NCBI GenBank assembly: GCA_036266995.1 | Contig: DATAWX010000017.1 | Coordinates: forward strand, 147,430-211,429 | Length of the DNA stretch: 64,000 nt | Direction of reading: 5' to 3' | DNA from: GCA-003244245 sp036266995 | Lineage (GTDB): Bacteria > Actinomycetota > Actinomycetes > Mycobacteriales > Pseudonocardiaceae | Shown here: positions 53,616 to 62,923 of the stretch, piece after piece | Layout of the letters: each line of letters starts with the position of its first letter | Position numbering within the stretch: the stretch's first letter is position 1 | Program-made: the position numbers and the translations under genes | Notes under the pieces: model-generated | Told to the model about the DNA's origin: nothing | Database searches by the model: none | What the model saw: the letters and a program-made list of their open reading frames with translations, nothing else

Positions 53616-54233
53616 ATGGTCACCGAGTTGACGCGTGCGCAGGTGGATCAAGCTTTCGCGCGGCGCACGGAGCCAACGAGGGCGCTGGGCCAGGATGCGG
53701 AGGCGGTGGGCCGAGCCTGTTACGACATGGCCCTGCGTTTCCACCGCGGCGGCAGGTTGCTGTGCTTCGGCAACGGTTCCGCGGCCGCCGACGCAGCGCA
53801 CATCGTGGTGGAGTTCGTCCACCCGGTGATCATGGGCAAGCGGGCGCTACCCGCCGTATCGCTGTCCAATGACGCCGCGATCATGAGCGGGATCGCCGGC
53901 CCGGGCGGCTTCGAGGACACCTTCGCCGCCCAGCTGAGGCTGCACGCAACGGCGGACGACATCGCAGTGGGCGTCTCAGCCGACGGCGAGTGCCTCAACG
54001 TCGCTCGCGCGCTGACCACCGCCCACGACTTGGGCCTGTTGACCGTGGCGCTGGTCGGTGGCGACGGCGGCCGGATCGCCCGGATCGAAGGGCTGGACCA
54101 CGTGCTGATCGCGCGCTCCGACGATCCACGGGTGGTCAAGGAAATCCAGGTCACCACCTATCACGTGCTGTGGGAGCTGGTGCACGTCTTCTTCGAACAG
54201 CCCGGCGTGCTCGCTCCCAGTGTCCTTCGGTGA
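53616..54233 (+). CDS. SIS-domain protein (sugar isomerase-like), first of a pair
   Basis: A protein of about 205 residues with the GmhA/SIS fold: CFGNGSAAADAAHIVVEFVH (phosphosugar loop), RALPAVSLSNDAAI, VGVSADGECLNVARAL and VVKEIQVTTYHVLWELVHVF. GmhA isomerises sedoheptulose-7-phosphate, but orphan SIS pairs like this also accompany NiFe-hydrogenase maturation genes in actinobacteria. No hyp genes are present here. Preceded by GGGAGAGGCGGAG. Its stop comes 38 bases before the second SIS gene. Confidence 0.86.
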   Translation: MVTELTRAQVDQAFARRTEPTRALGQDAEAVGRACYDMALRFHRGGRLLCFGNGSAAADAAHIVVEFVHPVIMGKRALPAVSLSNDAAIMSGIAGPGGFEDTFAAQLRLHATADDIAVGVSADGECLNVARALTTAHDLGLLTVALVGGDGGRIARIEGLDHVLIARSDDPRVVKEIQVTTYHVLWELVHVFFEQPGVLAPSVLR

Positions 54234-54270
54234 GCGCACTGTTGTGCATGATCTGCCGGGAGGTGCCGTC

Positions 54271-54912
54271 ATGAACGATATGGAGTCGCTGTACCCGTTT
54301 CTCTACTCGGGTGTGTCGGATGTGGAGGCGGTCCTCGCGGACGTCTGCCGGTCGACAACCGAGAAAGCCGAGGAGATCACCCGGCTGCGCGCTGACGTGC
54401 TGGAGCTCTATCGGGATCAACTCATCGAGTGCGCCACCGCGATGGCTCGGTCGTTCACCGACCGCGGTCGGCTGTTCAGCTTCGGCAACGGCGGGAGCAG
54501 CACCGACGCCCAGGCCATCGCCGAGCTTTTCCAGAATCCCGGTCCCACCGGCCGGCCGTTGCCTGCAACGACGCTGACCAGCGACGTCGCCGTGCTCAGC
54601 GCCCTGGCCAACGATGTCTCCTTCGACGTGGTCTTCGCCCGGCCACTGGCCGCCAACGGCCGCGCCGGCGACATCGCATTCGGCTTGTCCACCAGCGGCG
54701 GGTCGGAGAACGTGCTGCGCGGCTTCGAGGAAGCCAACCGCCGCGGCCTGCTCACCATCGGTCTCGCCGGCTACGACGGCGGAAAGATGGCCGAAGCCGG
54801 CACCATCGACCACCTGTTCGTCATGCCATCGTCGTCGGTCCACCGCATCCAGGAGGCTCAAACCACGATCTACCACGTGCTCTGGGAACTCACCCAACTA
54901 GCACTGAACTGA
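54271..54912 (+). CDS. SIS-domain protein, second of a pair
   Basis: A 213-residue SIS protein paralogous to the first: LFSFGNGGSSTDAQAIAELF, PATTLTSDVAVLSALAND, GLSTSGGSENVLRGFEEA and IQEAQTTIYHVLWELTQLAL. It has the better-conserved phosphosugar loop (TSGGSEN) of the two; the first has VSADGECL. The pair may form a heteromer. The ATG at 54271 follows GGGAGG; the frame is open further upstream into the first gene. Confidence 0.86.
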   Translation: MNDMESLYPFLYSGVSDVEAVLADVCRSTTEKAEEITRLRADVLELYRDQLIECATAMARSFTDRGRLFSFGNGGSSTDAQAIAELFQNPGPTGRPLPATTLTSDVAVLSALANDVSFDVVFARPLAANGRAGDIAFGLSTSGGSENVLRGFEEANRRGLLTIGLAGYDGGKMAEAGTIDHLFVMPSSSVHRIQEAQTTIYHVLWELTQLALN

Positions 54913-54937
54913 AAGAACCGCGTGGAGGAGCAGGCCG

Positions 54938-55735
54938 ATGGGTCGCAATGTGGCGCAACAGCTCATCGAGGCACATCTTGTCAGCGGTGAGATGGTCCCT
55001 GGGTCAGAGGTCGGTCTGCGGGTCGACCAGACCCTGACCCAAGACGCCACGGGCACGTTTGTGATGCTGGAGTTGGAGGCGTTGGGCCTGGATCGGGCGC
55101 ACACCGAGGTCAGCATGCAATATGTCGACCACAACCTGCTCCAGGCCGACGAGCGCAACGCCGAAGATCATCTGTTTCTCCGCTCGGCTGCCCGCCGTTT
55201 CGGTCTGTGGTTTTCCAAGCCGGGTAACGGGGTCTCCCATCCCACCCACATGCAGCGCTTCGGCAAGCCCGGTGCGAGATGCTGGGTTCGGAATCGCATA
55301 CTTGCGCGGCCGGCTCGCTGGGCATGTTAGCCATCGGTGTCGGCGGCTTGGAGGTCGCGTTGGCGATCGCGGGCGAACCGGTGCATATCCGGATGCCGCA
55401 GATCTGGGGCGTGCGGCTGACCGGTGAGCTGGCGCCGTGGTGTTCGGCGAAGGACGTGATCCTGGAGATGCTGCGCCGCCACGGGGTCACCGGCGGACTG
55501 AACCGGATCATCGAGTACCACGGTCCCGGGCTGGCACAGCTGTCTGCGATGGATCGTCACGTCATCGCCAACATGGGCGCCGAGCTGGGCGCGACCACCA
55601 CGGTCTTTCCCGCCGACGACGCGGTGCGCGTGTTTCTGCGCGGCGAGGGCCGCGAGGACGACTTCACCGAGCTTGTGGCCGACCCCGACGCCCACTACGA
55701 CCTCACCGACGCGCACGATCACCACATCCGGTCTC
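54938..55735 (+). pseudogene. Aconitate hydratase, truncated and frameshifted
   Basis: The start is typical of the 650-residue actinobacterial aconitase: MGRNVAQQLIEAHLVSGEM, DQTLTQDATGTFVMLELEAL, QYVDHNLLQ and NGVSHPTHMQRFGKPG. After GKPGA a frameshift near 55280 moves the reading to LGSESHTCAAGSLGMLAIGV (cluster Cys), then RIIEYHGPGLAQLSAMDRHV and GAELGATTTVFPADDAV. The match ends near YDLT (55711). About 60% of the enzyme, including the second cluster Cys pair, is gone. Confidence 0.76.
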
Positions 55736-56024
55736 GGCCTGTGCAACCGCAGCAGATCCACCAACTCCGGCTCGCCGCCAGCTGCCCCGGACCGCAGCCC
55801 CGATCTCTGGCCGGGGACCTCGCGACCAGGCTGATCCCGCCGACTCTGTGCAGGGTCGCCCGGGAACCCCGCGGGTAGGACACGACCGGGCAGTGCCGCC
55901 GCGGTTGGTGGTGTCCTGGGCGAGCGCCCCGCAGGCCGGGACAAACCGGGCCAGTCCGAACCAGGCCGTGGATCCGGGGGGCTGAGTTTCCGCGGGGGCG
56001 GACGCGGGACGGTGGTGGTCATGG
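55736..56024. other. Intergenic, after the aconitase relic
   Basis: About 290 bases. The aconitase reading frame stays open to 55878, but without resemblance to the enzyme. No other gene, hairpin or repeat seen. Confidence 0.4.
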
Positions 56025-56459
56025 CTACCTCTGATCCGGTGGTGGGCGCTGGATGGTGACGAGCTCGGTAGCTGGCTGTCCCCGCAGCCGCCGGATGAGC
56101 GAGCCGGCGATCCGGGTCGCCTGGACCTTGGCCAGCTCTGCCTTCCCCCCGGTGTGTCGCTCGTCGACGGTGGCGGTCCACAGGTCCAGCCAGCGGGCGA
56201 AGTGGGCGGCGGTGAGCTCGACTTTGGTGTTGAGCTCGAGGTGGGGTCGGAGCGCGTTGCGGTGGTACAGACCCGCGCGCAGCAGCACCGTTTCCCAGAA
56301 GTCACACATCACCGGCAGGTGCGCGGACAGGTCCATCTGGGCGACGTCGACGAAGATCGTGCCGAGGATGTCGTCGGCGAATGCCCGCCGGTAGAAGGCG
56401 GTCACCAGGCCGGCGATATCCTCGCGGTCGGCGATGTCGCGGCGTGGCGCGGCGGTCAC
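56025..56459 (-). CDS. Group III truncated haemoglobin
   Basis: A 144-residue globin of the YjbI/trHb III type: IAGLVTAFYRRAFADDILGTIF, MCDFWETVLLRAGLYHRNAL (proximal His region in the YHRN part, with a distal Trp/His) and HFARWLDLWTATVDE. Group III globins are thought to act on nitric oxide or peroxide. The start is GTG at 56459, overlapping the previous stop as GTGA. Last gene of a three-gene operon with a Cys-containing regulator. Confidence 0.87.
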   Translation of the reverse strand: MTAAPRRDIADREDIAGLVTAFYRRAFADDILGTIFVDVAQMDLSAHLPVMCDFWETVLLRAGLYHRNALRPHLELNTKVELTAAHFARWLDLWTATVDERHTGGKAELAKVQATRIAGSLIRRLRGQPATELVTIQRPPPDQR

Positions 56460-56896
56460 GCCGCGACCCGCATATCGAGGAGGCCACCCAGGACGGTGAG
56501 CAGGACGACCTTGGCCGCCTCCAGGGCGATGTAGGCCAGGTGCAGGTGCGAGCGCGGTGTGATCTGTCCGGTCAGAATCCGGCGGGCACGCCGGTCCAGC
56601 CGAGGACGCAGCACCGCAACTTGACCCACCAACACGGCCCAGAGCGCTCCCGGTGCGACGCGACCACTCACGCCAGCATGGTCGGCGAGCATCGCCGCGG
56701 TGAGGACTACGGCGAGGGCAAGCTCCACGGCGTTGAGGGCGCGGAAGACCAGCCGCCCGATACCGAGGCCGAGCGGCACGGTGAGGCCGGGGGCCCGGAA
56801 CCTCAGCGGTGTCTCCAGGAACGAGATCGCCAGCGCCATTCCCAGCCAGATGAACGGGACGGTGATCTGCACCCGGGTAGCGATTCCCCCCGTCAC
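56456..56896 (-). CDS. Membrane protein of the haemoglobin operon
   Basis: A 146-residue membrane protein with about four helices (ITVPFIWLGMALAISFLETPL, ALNAVELALAVVLTAAML, PGALWAVLVGQVAVL, LHLAYIALEAAKVVLLTVLG). The position of conserved His and Arg residues (SHLHLAYI) is compatible with heme or metal binding. GTG start at 56896 and the stop both overlap neighbours as GTGA, so three genes are tightly coupled. Family unknown to me. Confidence 0.77.
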   Translation of the reverse strand: MTGGIATRVQITVPFIWLGMALAISFLETPLRFRAPGLTVPLGLGIGRLVFRALNAVELALAVVLTAAMLADHAGVSGRVAPGALWAVLVGQVAVLRPRLDRRARRILTGQITPRSHLHLAYIALEAAKVVLLTVLGGLLDMRVAA

Positions 56897-57639
56897 GGTG
56901 AGTTCGCCGCGTTCGGCGACTGCGGACTGTCCGCGTCCGGCGCCGACTCGATGACCGGAGTGATGTGCGCCACGCACAGGTGCGGCTCGACGAAGGGCCG
57001 CAGGCTTCTGGCCGTGGCCGCCACCCCCAACTCGGCCAGGGCCCCCCGGAGCAGACCCAGGTGCATCGAGCACACCACCTCCGGGTGCTCCTGGGCGACG
57101 GCCCGGAACGGGCAGGCGTGCAGCCGGATCTGCAAGTCCTGACCCTCGCGGGCGAGTTCGGGTTCGAAGCCGAGCTCGGCGAACAAGGCGCTTATCTGGG
57201 CCACCGACTCCTCCGCGGTCAGCTTCGGCGAGGAGCGGGGGCGCAAGCCCTGCTCCCTGGCCATGGCCCAGCCGGCTCGCTCGGCCCGCTGAGCCCGCTG
57301 GGCCGGGGTCTTGGCCCAGTGCGCGGCGAGAACCGTCGCGAGCACCTGATAACCGGTCTGCTTCGGGCCGCCGGTGTCACCGACACTGGCCGGGCCGTAG
57401 AGCAACCGCGGGCGTCCCCGTGTGCCGGGCGACTCGGAGTGGCTGCACACCAACCCCGCCTTGCTCAGGACCTCGAGGTGGAATCGCACCGTGCTGACGT
57501 GCAGCCCGCAGGCAGCCGCCAGTTCTCGCGCATCCAAGGGGCGCTCGCTGGCGCGTAAGGCGTCCAGCAGCCGGACCCGACTGGCCACAGCCATCGCCCC
57601 GTACGTCCTGTGCCGCCCAACCAGCTCGTTCGCCTTCAC
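56893..57639 (-). CDS. ArsR/SufR-like regulator with C-terminal cysteines
   Basis: A 248-residue regulator: winged helix at residues 15-85 (RVRLLDALRASERPLDAREL, HVSTVRFHLEVLSKAGLV, GRPRLLYGPAS) and a C-terminal domain with Cys176, Cys190 and Cys222 in HACPFRAVAQEHPEVVC and EPHLCVAHI. This arrangement resembles SufR-type iron-sulfur regulators that sense iron, oxygen or nitric oxide. With a truncated haemoglobin downstream, a nitric-oxide or redox sensor role is likely. Divergent from ctaD by about 200 bases. Confidence 0.86.
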   Translation of the reverse strand: MKANELVGRHRTYGAMAVASRVRLLDALRASERPLDARELAAACGLHVSTVRFHLEVLSKAGLVCSHSESPGTRGRPRLLYGPASVGDTGGPKQTGYQVLATVLAAHWAKTPAQRAQRAERAGWAMAREQGLRPRSSPKLTAEESVAQISALFAELGFEPELAREGQDLQIRLHACPFRAVAQEHPEVVCSMHLGLLRGALAELGVAATARSLRPFVEPHLCVAHITPVIESAPDADSPQSPNAANSP

Positions 57640-57649
57640 CCCCCTACCC

Positions 57650-57677
57650 TAATAAAGAGGATGGCCATAGTCTATTA
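57650..57677. promoter_or_regulatory. AT-rich dyad between the regulator and ctaD
   Basis: AATAAAGAGG, ATGGCCAT (self-complementary centre) and AGTCTATTAA make an imperfect dyad just upstream of the regulator gene. It is the most AT-rich point of the divergent region, a reasonable operator and -10 position. Confidence 0.32.
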
Positions 57678-57777
57678 ACGGTTGAGGACGGGCGGGAGGA
57701 GTGCCCAAGCGCTCGATATCCCCCCGACGAGCCCGTGACTGCGGGGCCTGCGAGCCGGTGTACACGGTGAGCCGCCC

Positions 57778-57804
57778 CGGAGTACTCCGCCCCGGAGTAC
57801 TCCG
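57778..57804. promoter_or_regulatory. Two tandem 12-bp palindromes in the ctaD leader
   Basis: CGGAGTACTCCG occurs at 57778 and again at 57793, 15 bases apart, within 60 bases of the ctaD start. Each is a perfect palindrome. Such spacing on the same helix face suggests a tandem binding site for a dimeric regulator, possibly the divergent SufR-like protein. Confidence 0.6.
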
Positions 57805-57836
57805 ACGGAGCAACATGAGGCAGCCAGGAGGCACGG

Positions 57837-59600
57837 GTGACGACCGTCAGGCCCCCACCGATCGCCACCCGTCCGCGCCCGGTGCGCCCCATTGTCAAGG
57901 GTTCGACCCTGCTCGGGCTGCTCCAGACCACCGATCACAAGGTGATCGGCATGCTGTACCTGGTCACCTCGATGGCCTTCTTCTTCATCGGCGGCAGCAT
58001 GGCCATGCTGATGCGCGCCGAGCTGGCCCGGCCGGGCATGCAGTTCCTGTCCAATGAGCAGTACAACCAGCTTTTCACCATGCACGGCACGATCATGCTG
58101 CTGCTCTACGCCACGCCGATCCTGTTCGCGTTCGCCAATCTGATACTGCCGCTGCAGATCGGCGCGCCGGACGTCGCCTTCCCCCGATTCAACGCCTTCT
58201 CGTACTGGGCGTTCGCGTTCGGCGGGCTCATCGTGTTGTCCGGGTTCCTCACGCCGGGTGGTGCGGCGGACTTCGGCTGGTTCGCCTACACCCCATTGTC
58301 CGACGCCATCCACTCACCGGGCGCGGGTGGGGACTTGTGGATCATGGGGCTAGTCCTCGCCGGGCTGGGTACCATCCTGGGCGCAGTGAACATGATCACC
58401 ACGGTGGTGTGCCTACGGGCGCCCGGAATGACGATGTTCCGGATGCCGATCTTCACCTGGAACATCTTCGTCACCTCACTTCTCGTCCTGCTGGCGTTCC
58501 CGATCCTCACCGCGGCGCTGCTGGGCCTGGAGGCTGACCGGCGGCTGGGGGCCCACGTGTTCGACCCGGCCAACGGCGGGACCATCCTGTGGGAGCACCT
58601 GTTCTGGTTCTTCGGCCACCCCGAGGTCTACATTGTTGCGCTGCCGTTCTTCGGCATCATCGCCGAGGTGATCCCGGTGTTCAGCCGCAAGCCGATGTTC
58701 GGCTACAAGGGGATGATCTTCGCGACGCTGACGATCGGGGCGCTGTCGGTGGTGGTGTGGGCGCACCACATGTATGCCACCGGCGCGGTCCTGCTGCCCT
58801 TCTTCTCGTTCACCAGTTTCCTCATCGCGATCCCGACCGGAATCAAGTTCTTCAACTGGATCGGCACCATGTGGCGCGGGCAACTCACCTTCGAGACCCC
58901 GATGATGTTCGCCATCGGCTTCCTGCTGACGTTCCTGCTCGGCGGGCTGACCGGGGTTTTGTTGGCCTCACCGTCGATCGACTTCCACGTCACCGACACC
59001 TACTTCGTGGTGGCGCACTTCCACTACGTCCTCTACGGCACCATCGTGTTCGCCAGCTTCGCCGGGATCTACTTCTGGTTCCCGAAAATCACCGGCCGGA
59101 TGCTCGACGAGCCGCTGGGCAAGTTCCACTTCTGGGCCACCTTCATCGGGTTCCATCTGACGTTTTTGGTGCAGCACTGGCTCGGCGCCGAAGGCATGCC
59201 GCGGCGCTACGCCGACTACCTGCCCAGCGACGGGTTCACCACCCTGAACATGGTCTCCTCGATCGGCGCCTTCGTCCTGGGCGCCTCCACACTGCCGTTT
59301 CTGTGGAACGTCTTCCGCAGCTACCGCTACGGCGAGACCGTCACCGTCGACGACCCGTGGGGATACGGCAACTCGCTGGAATGGGCAACCTCCTGCCCAC
59401 CACCGCGGCACAACTTCACCGAACTACCCCGGATCCGCTCCGAGCGACCGGCCTTCGAACTGCACTACCCGCACATGGCAGCCCGGATGCGAGCCGAGGC
59501 GCACATCGGCAGCAGCGGGCACCCGCCCGCACCGGAGGAGATCGCAGCACAGGCTGTGCAGCCAGACGAGACCGGTGGTACCGACCCCCCCGACAAGTGA
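57837..59600 (+). CDS. ctaD: Cytochrome c oxidase subunit I (aa3 type)
   Basis: A 587-residue heme-copper oxidase subunit I with 12 membrane helices. Heme a ligands are His83 (FTMHGTIM) and His396; heme a3 ligand His394 (HFHYVL). CuB ligands are His261 (cross-linked Tyr265 in HPEVY), His310 and His311. It is a type A oxidase with the K and D channels. The tail after residue 540 is hydrophilic. GTG after AGGAGGCACGG. It is solitary, with no other cta genes. An extra oxidase regulated with the haemoglobin operon is a possibility. Confidence 0.95.
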   Translation: MTTVRPPPIATRPRPVRPIVKGSTLLGLLQTTDHKVIGMLYLVTSMAFFFIGGSMAMLMRAELARPGMQFLSNEQYNQLFTMHGTIMLLLYATPILFAFANLILPLQIGAPDVAFPRFNAFSYWAFAFGGLIVLSGFLTPGGAADFGWFAYTPLSDAIHSPGAGGDLWIMGLVLAGLGTILGAVNMITTVVCLRAPGMTMFRMPIFTWNIFVTSLLVLLAFPILTAALLGLEADRRLGAHVFDPANGGTILWEHLFWFFGHPEVYIVALPFFGIIAEVIPVFSRKPMFGYKGMIFATLTIGALSVVVWAHHMYATGAVLLPFFSFTSFLIAIPTGIKFFNWIGTMWRGQLTFETPMMFAIGFLLTFLLGGLTGVLLASPSIDFHVTDTYFVVAHFHYVLYGTIVFASFAGIYFWFPKITGRMLDEPLGKFHFWATFIGFHLTFLVQHWLGAEGMPRRYADYLPSDGFTTLNMVSSIGAFVLGASTLPFLWNVFRSYRYGETVTVDDPWGYGNSLEWATSCPPPRHNFTELPRIRSERPAFELHYPHMAARMRAEAHIGSSGHPPAPEEIAAQAVQPDETGGTDPPDK

Positions 59601-59904
59601 CCGGCAGCCCAGCGGGACACGGCGACCGGGCGGGACAACCCGCCAGCCTCACGGACACGACCGCAGGTCCTCGGCCGAGTCGGGATGCTGCCACGCAGCC
59701 ACCCCGAGCGCGGGCGGTGGAGCGGACATCCCCCTCTCCGTGCCGGAGTCATTCCCCAGGTGAGGTTGTGCCTTTCCTGTCAGCGCAACGAGTTCGACCT
59801 CCGGTAGCTCCTCGGACCGGGACCAGGTATGCCATCCAGCGAGTTCCCAGCGCGTGGAGCTAGTGGCAGCCAAGGTGCTGCCTCTGCTTACCGGGCCTCT
59901 AGCG
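59601..59904. other. Intergenic after ctaD
   Basis: About 300 bases with no convincing gene, hairpin or repeat seen. Sequence composition is ordinary. Confidence 0.4.
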
Positions 59905-61190
59905 TCAATCGTCCGCGGCGGCGCCCCTGCCAGGACCCGCGTCATTGTTGACGACGGCGAGCATGGTCGCTGTGGGGTTCTGGGCTAGGCCCTGGATGAA
60001 GCCGTGGTGGTAGGCCTGGCAGGCCTTGCGGGCCGCCCATCGCCGCACGGGAGGGAAACTCAGGAGGCCTGGCACCTCGAAGACACCTGGCCCCAGACAG
60101 TCCAGTCGGCGGGAGACCTCGGCCCCCAGACGCAGCGTCTCCTCGACCGCCATGCCCACGGTCGTCCCCGTGGTGCCGACGATGGGAGCGCTCCACAACG
60201 CCTCGGCATCCCTCGCCCACCAGTTCTGCGGAGGGTTGTCGGTAGACGGGGTCGGGATCCGGGTCTGAGCTCTCCCTGAAGGGTGAGGCCATGGCTGTTG
60301 TCCCAGTCGTGAAACACCCGGGCCAACAGGTCGCCCAGAGTGATCGGCGGAAACCCGCTCGTGCGGGCCTTGACCGCCGCATGGGCGCGGTTGTACAGGA
60401 AGCCATCAGGGAGCATCCTCGCCGGTCGGGTGAGTTCTCGGAGCGCCGCGACGGTGTCGGCGGCGACTTTGCGTTGCAAGCTCTGCCAGAACTGGGGGTA
60501 ACGGTGATGCCAGAAGTGGCGGATGGCCGTGACCGGAGTCCGCAGGTGCCCCGCCGCGAAGGCATCGGTGAGATAGTGCTGGGCTGCTGCCTCCCTGCCC
60601 ATCGCCCGGGACTCGTCACCCCGGCAACGCCCCAGCCGGCAGGCCTCGTCCAGGGCCACCTCGTGCAGCCGGCGATAGGCGAGGACTGCTGAGGCGAATC
60701 GGGTGGGCTGCGGGGCCCGTGTGGTCGGGAGCGGTGCCGGGTCGACCGGGAGCCACGAAGTGGTCTCCATTCACGGTGGCCAAGGCCAAAAAACGATCCC
60801 GGACCTGCCTTTCGACCGTGGTAGCCGCCGCGGTCGCGGTGAACGGAAATGGCTGAACTGCCCGCCGGGCTCGAAGCAGGCGTCCACGAAGGCCCCGTCC
60901 ACCGCCATCACCTGCAGAGCGCAGATGATCTCGTCTCGGGTGCCGGGCTCGGTCCCCCGCTCGCCGGGGATGGCCGTTAACCGGAACAAGTCGTCAGATG
61001 GCAGGCCTCCCGGTTCGGCCTGGGTGCCCTCCTGGTCACCAGGCGGGTGGCTTGGGAAGAAGTCACCGCTCAAGGCCACCACATCGCCGTAGCTGAGGAC
61101 AAGACGCTCCTCGGCGCCGTCTCCTCCGACGTCGACGAGCGCGCCTGCGGTGGCGGCCTCGCCCAGGGCGCGATGCTCGTGGGACTTCAT
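59905..61190 (-). pseudogene. Decayed zinc-dependent phospholipase C-like gene
   Basis: Pieces of one protein on three frames. The N-terminal part (61190 down) has EHRALGEAATAGALVDVGG and LSYGDVVALSGDFF; next, in another frame, VERQVRDRFLALATVNGDHF; then AVLAYRRLHEVALDEACR, AAAQHYLTDAFAAGHLRTP and VFHDWDNSHGLTLQGE (metal-binding His/Asp motifs); lastly ALWSAPIVGTTGTTVGMAVE and FIQGLAQNPTATML. At least three frameshifts (around 60850, 60740 and 60270) break it. The protein class is a remembered His-rich, lipase-like family. Confidence 0.62.
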
Positions 61191-62884
61191 CTGGGCCCTG
61201 GCCGGGTCACTGGCGGACCGTGCTGCGAGCCGCCGGGAGCCTGCGGACCGTGGCGTGTGTCGGTGAGAGAACTCGCCCGGAGTCCTCCACCCTGGGGTGG
61301 GCTGGTGGTGGGCTCAGTCGGCGAGCCAAGGGCCTGATCCAGCTGGTCAACGTAAGCGGCAACGTGACCGAGCGCTGCCAGGTAACGGTCCGCGAAGCCG
61401 GCGACTTCAACCGGGCCCAAGAGTGGGTGTCGGTAACGGAACACGAGGTGTAGCCAGCCTACTGCGGTGACCGCCCCGAGCGCCAAGCCCATGGGCATCC
61501 TGGTCGGTGGGGAGAACCACACCTCGCGGGCCCGGAGCTCGGGTCCGAAGTCCAGGTCCTCATCGAGGCGGCCGAGGTTGGACAGGATGGCCGTCGGCAT
61601 CACCCGCTCGGAAGCGGCCAGGCGGGCAATGCTCCGCTTAGCCGGCAGCGGCAGGTGCTGAAGGACGTCGAGGAGCTTGACGACTGCGGCGGGAGTGCGT
61701 TCGGCCTTGATGCGCCGGGTCCGACGGCGGATCGCCTCGACTGTGGCGGTGGGGTCGGCTCGGTCTTCGGGGCGGGTGACGACGGGCACCATGTAGGTGA
61801 AGTTGCCGAACAGCTCATGCCAAGATGCCTTGGGGCGCAGGTTGACCGGCATGAGCACGCTGAGTCGACCGGGAACGCCGCCGTGCTCGCAGTTCCAGCT
61901 GTCCAGGGCCAGATGCAGACCTGCCAGCAGGAGGTCGTTGACCGTGGTCCCCCCCTCGGCCGTGGCGACCAGCGCCGCGGTCTGCGCGGGGTCCAGGACG
62001 AGGTGATAGAGCCAGTAGCCCGGGCGGTCCTCGCCGCCTATCGGGATCAGGTGCGCTGAGCGGGGGGCGGCTTGACGGAGCTCGCCCATTAGTGCTCGCA
62101 GCTGGGCCCACCGGCCGCTCAGAGCCGGGATCTTCAGCTCCTCAGGCGGTGTTTGGGACACAGGGTCGCAGCGTCCGGCGTAGGCCCGGGCGATGGAGCG
62201 AAGCAGGCCCAGCGCGGCGATACCGTCACCGGCGGCGTGGTGAAGGTTGAGCATCACCACGTCGCCGCTGCGATGATGGGCGAGGCGAATACGCAGCGGT
62301 GGCGACGTCGCCAGCGGCACCGCCAGGCTCTGCAGGTCGGCCCGGACGGCCTGCAAAGCGTCGTCGTCGGAACACAGAACAACGTCGAGGGGATCGACAT
62401 CAGGTGCGGGGGGGATCTCCCACTCATATCCAGCCCGCCGCAGGCGTGCCATGGTGGCCCGCGCGCGAGCTCGGGGGTGTCTGGCCAGCGCCATCCCCAC
62501 GGCCTGTCGCAGCCGATCTTCGACGACGGTTCCACTGAGCCGGACTTCCAGGTGGACGCTGCACGGCTCGGAGACCGAGTCGAGGTGATAGATGGCCTCA
62601 TCCAGGGCGCACAAGACTCGCCGTACTACCTCGGGGTCCGAGCTTGCCTCCGGCTTACCGACCCCCAGGGTGGCGGGGAACTCCTGCCACTGACCGAGGA
62701 GCCGCCGTCCACCCGAGTCGGCATACCTCAGCCGGGTGGCAATGGACGAACTCCACGCGCCGACGAGCGACGTCAGGTCAATAGGCGCGAGGGGACCGAG
62801 AGGCCAGGGTGTTGTTAGCCGTTTCCCGCGGGACCTGCGGTACGCCGTGAGCTCGGATGGCGAAGTGACTAGGCGGTCTGCCAT
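61187..62884 (-). CDS. Condensation-domain acyltransferase (WS/DGAT or PapA-like)
   Basis: A 565-residue CoA-dependent acyltransferase of the condensation superfamily. The catalytic HHxxxDG motif is at H215-H216-AAG-D220-G221 (LNLHHAAGDG), with FGNFTYMVPVV, the structural N-NF segment, and SNLGRLDEDLDFGPEL near the C-terminus. Such enzymes make wax esters, triacylglycerol or acylated glycolipids. The start overlaps the decayed phospholipase gene by four bases. The intact frame amid pseudogenes suggests it is still under selection. Confidence 0.77.
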   Translation of the reverse strand: MADRLVTSPSELTAYRRSRGKRLTTPWPLGPLAPIDLTSLVGAWSSSIATRLRYADSGGRRLLGQWQEFPATLGVGKPEASSDPEVVRRVLCALDEAIYHLDSVSEPCSVHLEVRLSGTVVEDRLRQAVGMALARHPRARARATMARLRRAGYEWEIPPAPDVDPLDVVLCSDDDALQAVRADLQSLAVPLATSPPLRIRLAHHRSGDVVMLNLHHAAGDGIAALGLLRSIARAYAGRCDPVSQTPPEELKIPALSGRWAQLRALMGELRQAAPRSAHLIPIGGEDRPGYWLYHLVLDPAQTAALVATAEGGTTVNDLLLAGLHLALDSWNCEHGGVPGRLSVLMPVNLRPKASWHELFGNFTYMVPVVTRPEDRADPTATVEAIRRRTRRIKAERTPAAVVKLLDVLQHLPLPAKRSIARLAASERVMPTAILSNLGRLDEDLDFGPELRAREVWFSPPTRMPMGLALGAVTAVGWLHLVFRYRHPLLGPVEVAGFADRYLAALGHVAAYVDQLDQALGSPTEPTTSPPQGGGLRASSLTDTRHGPQAPGGSQHGPPVTRPGPR

Positions 62885-62923
62885 GACGTTGCTCCTCTTG
62901 GCGCCGTTGCAAGGTGACGCCGG

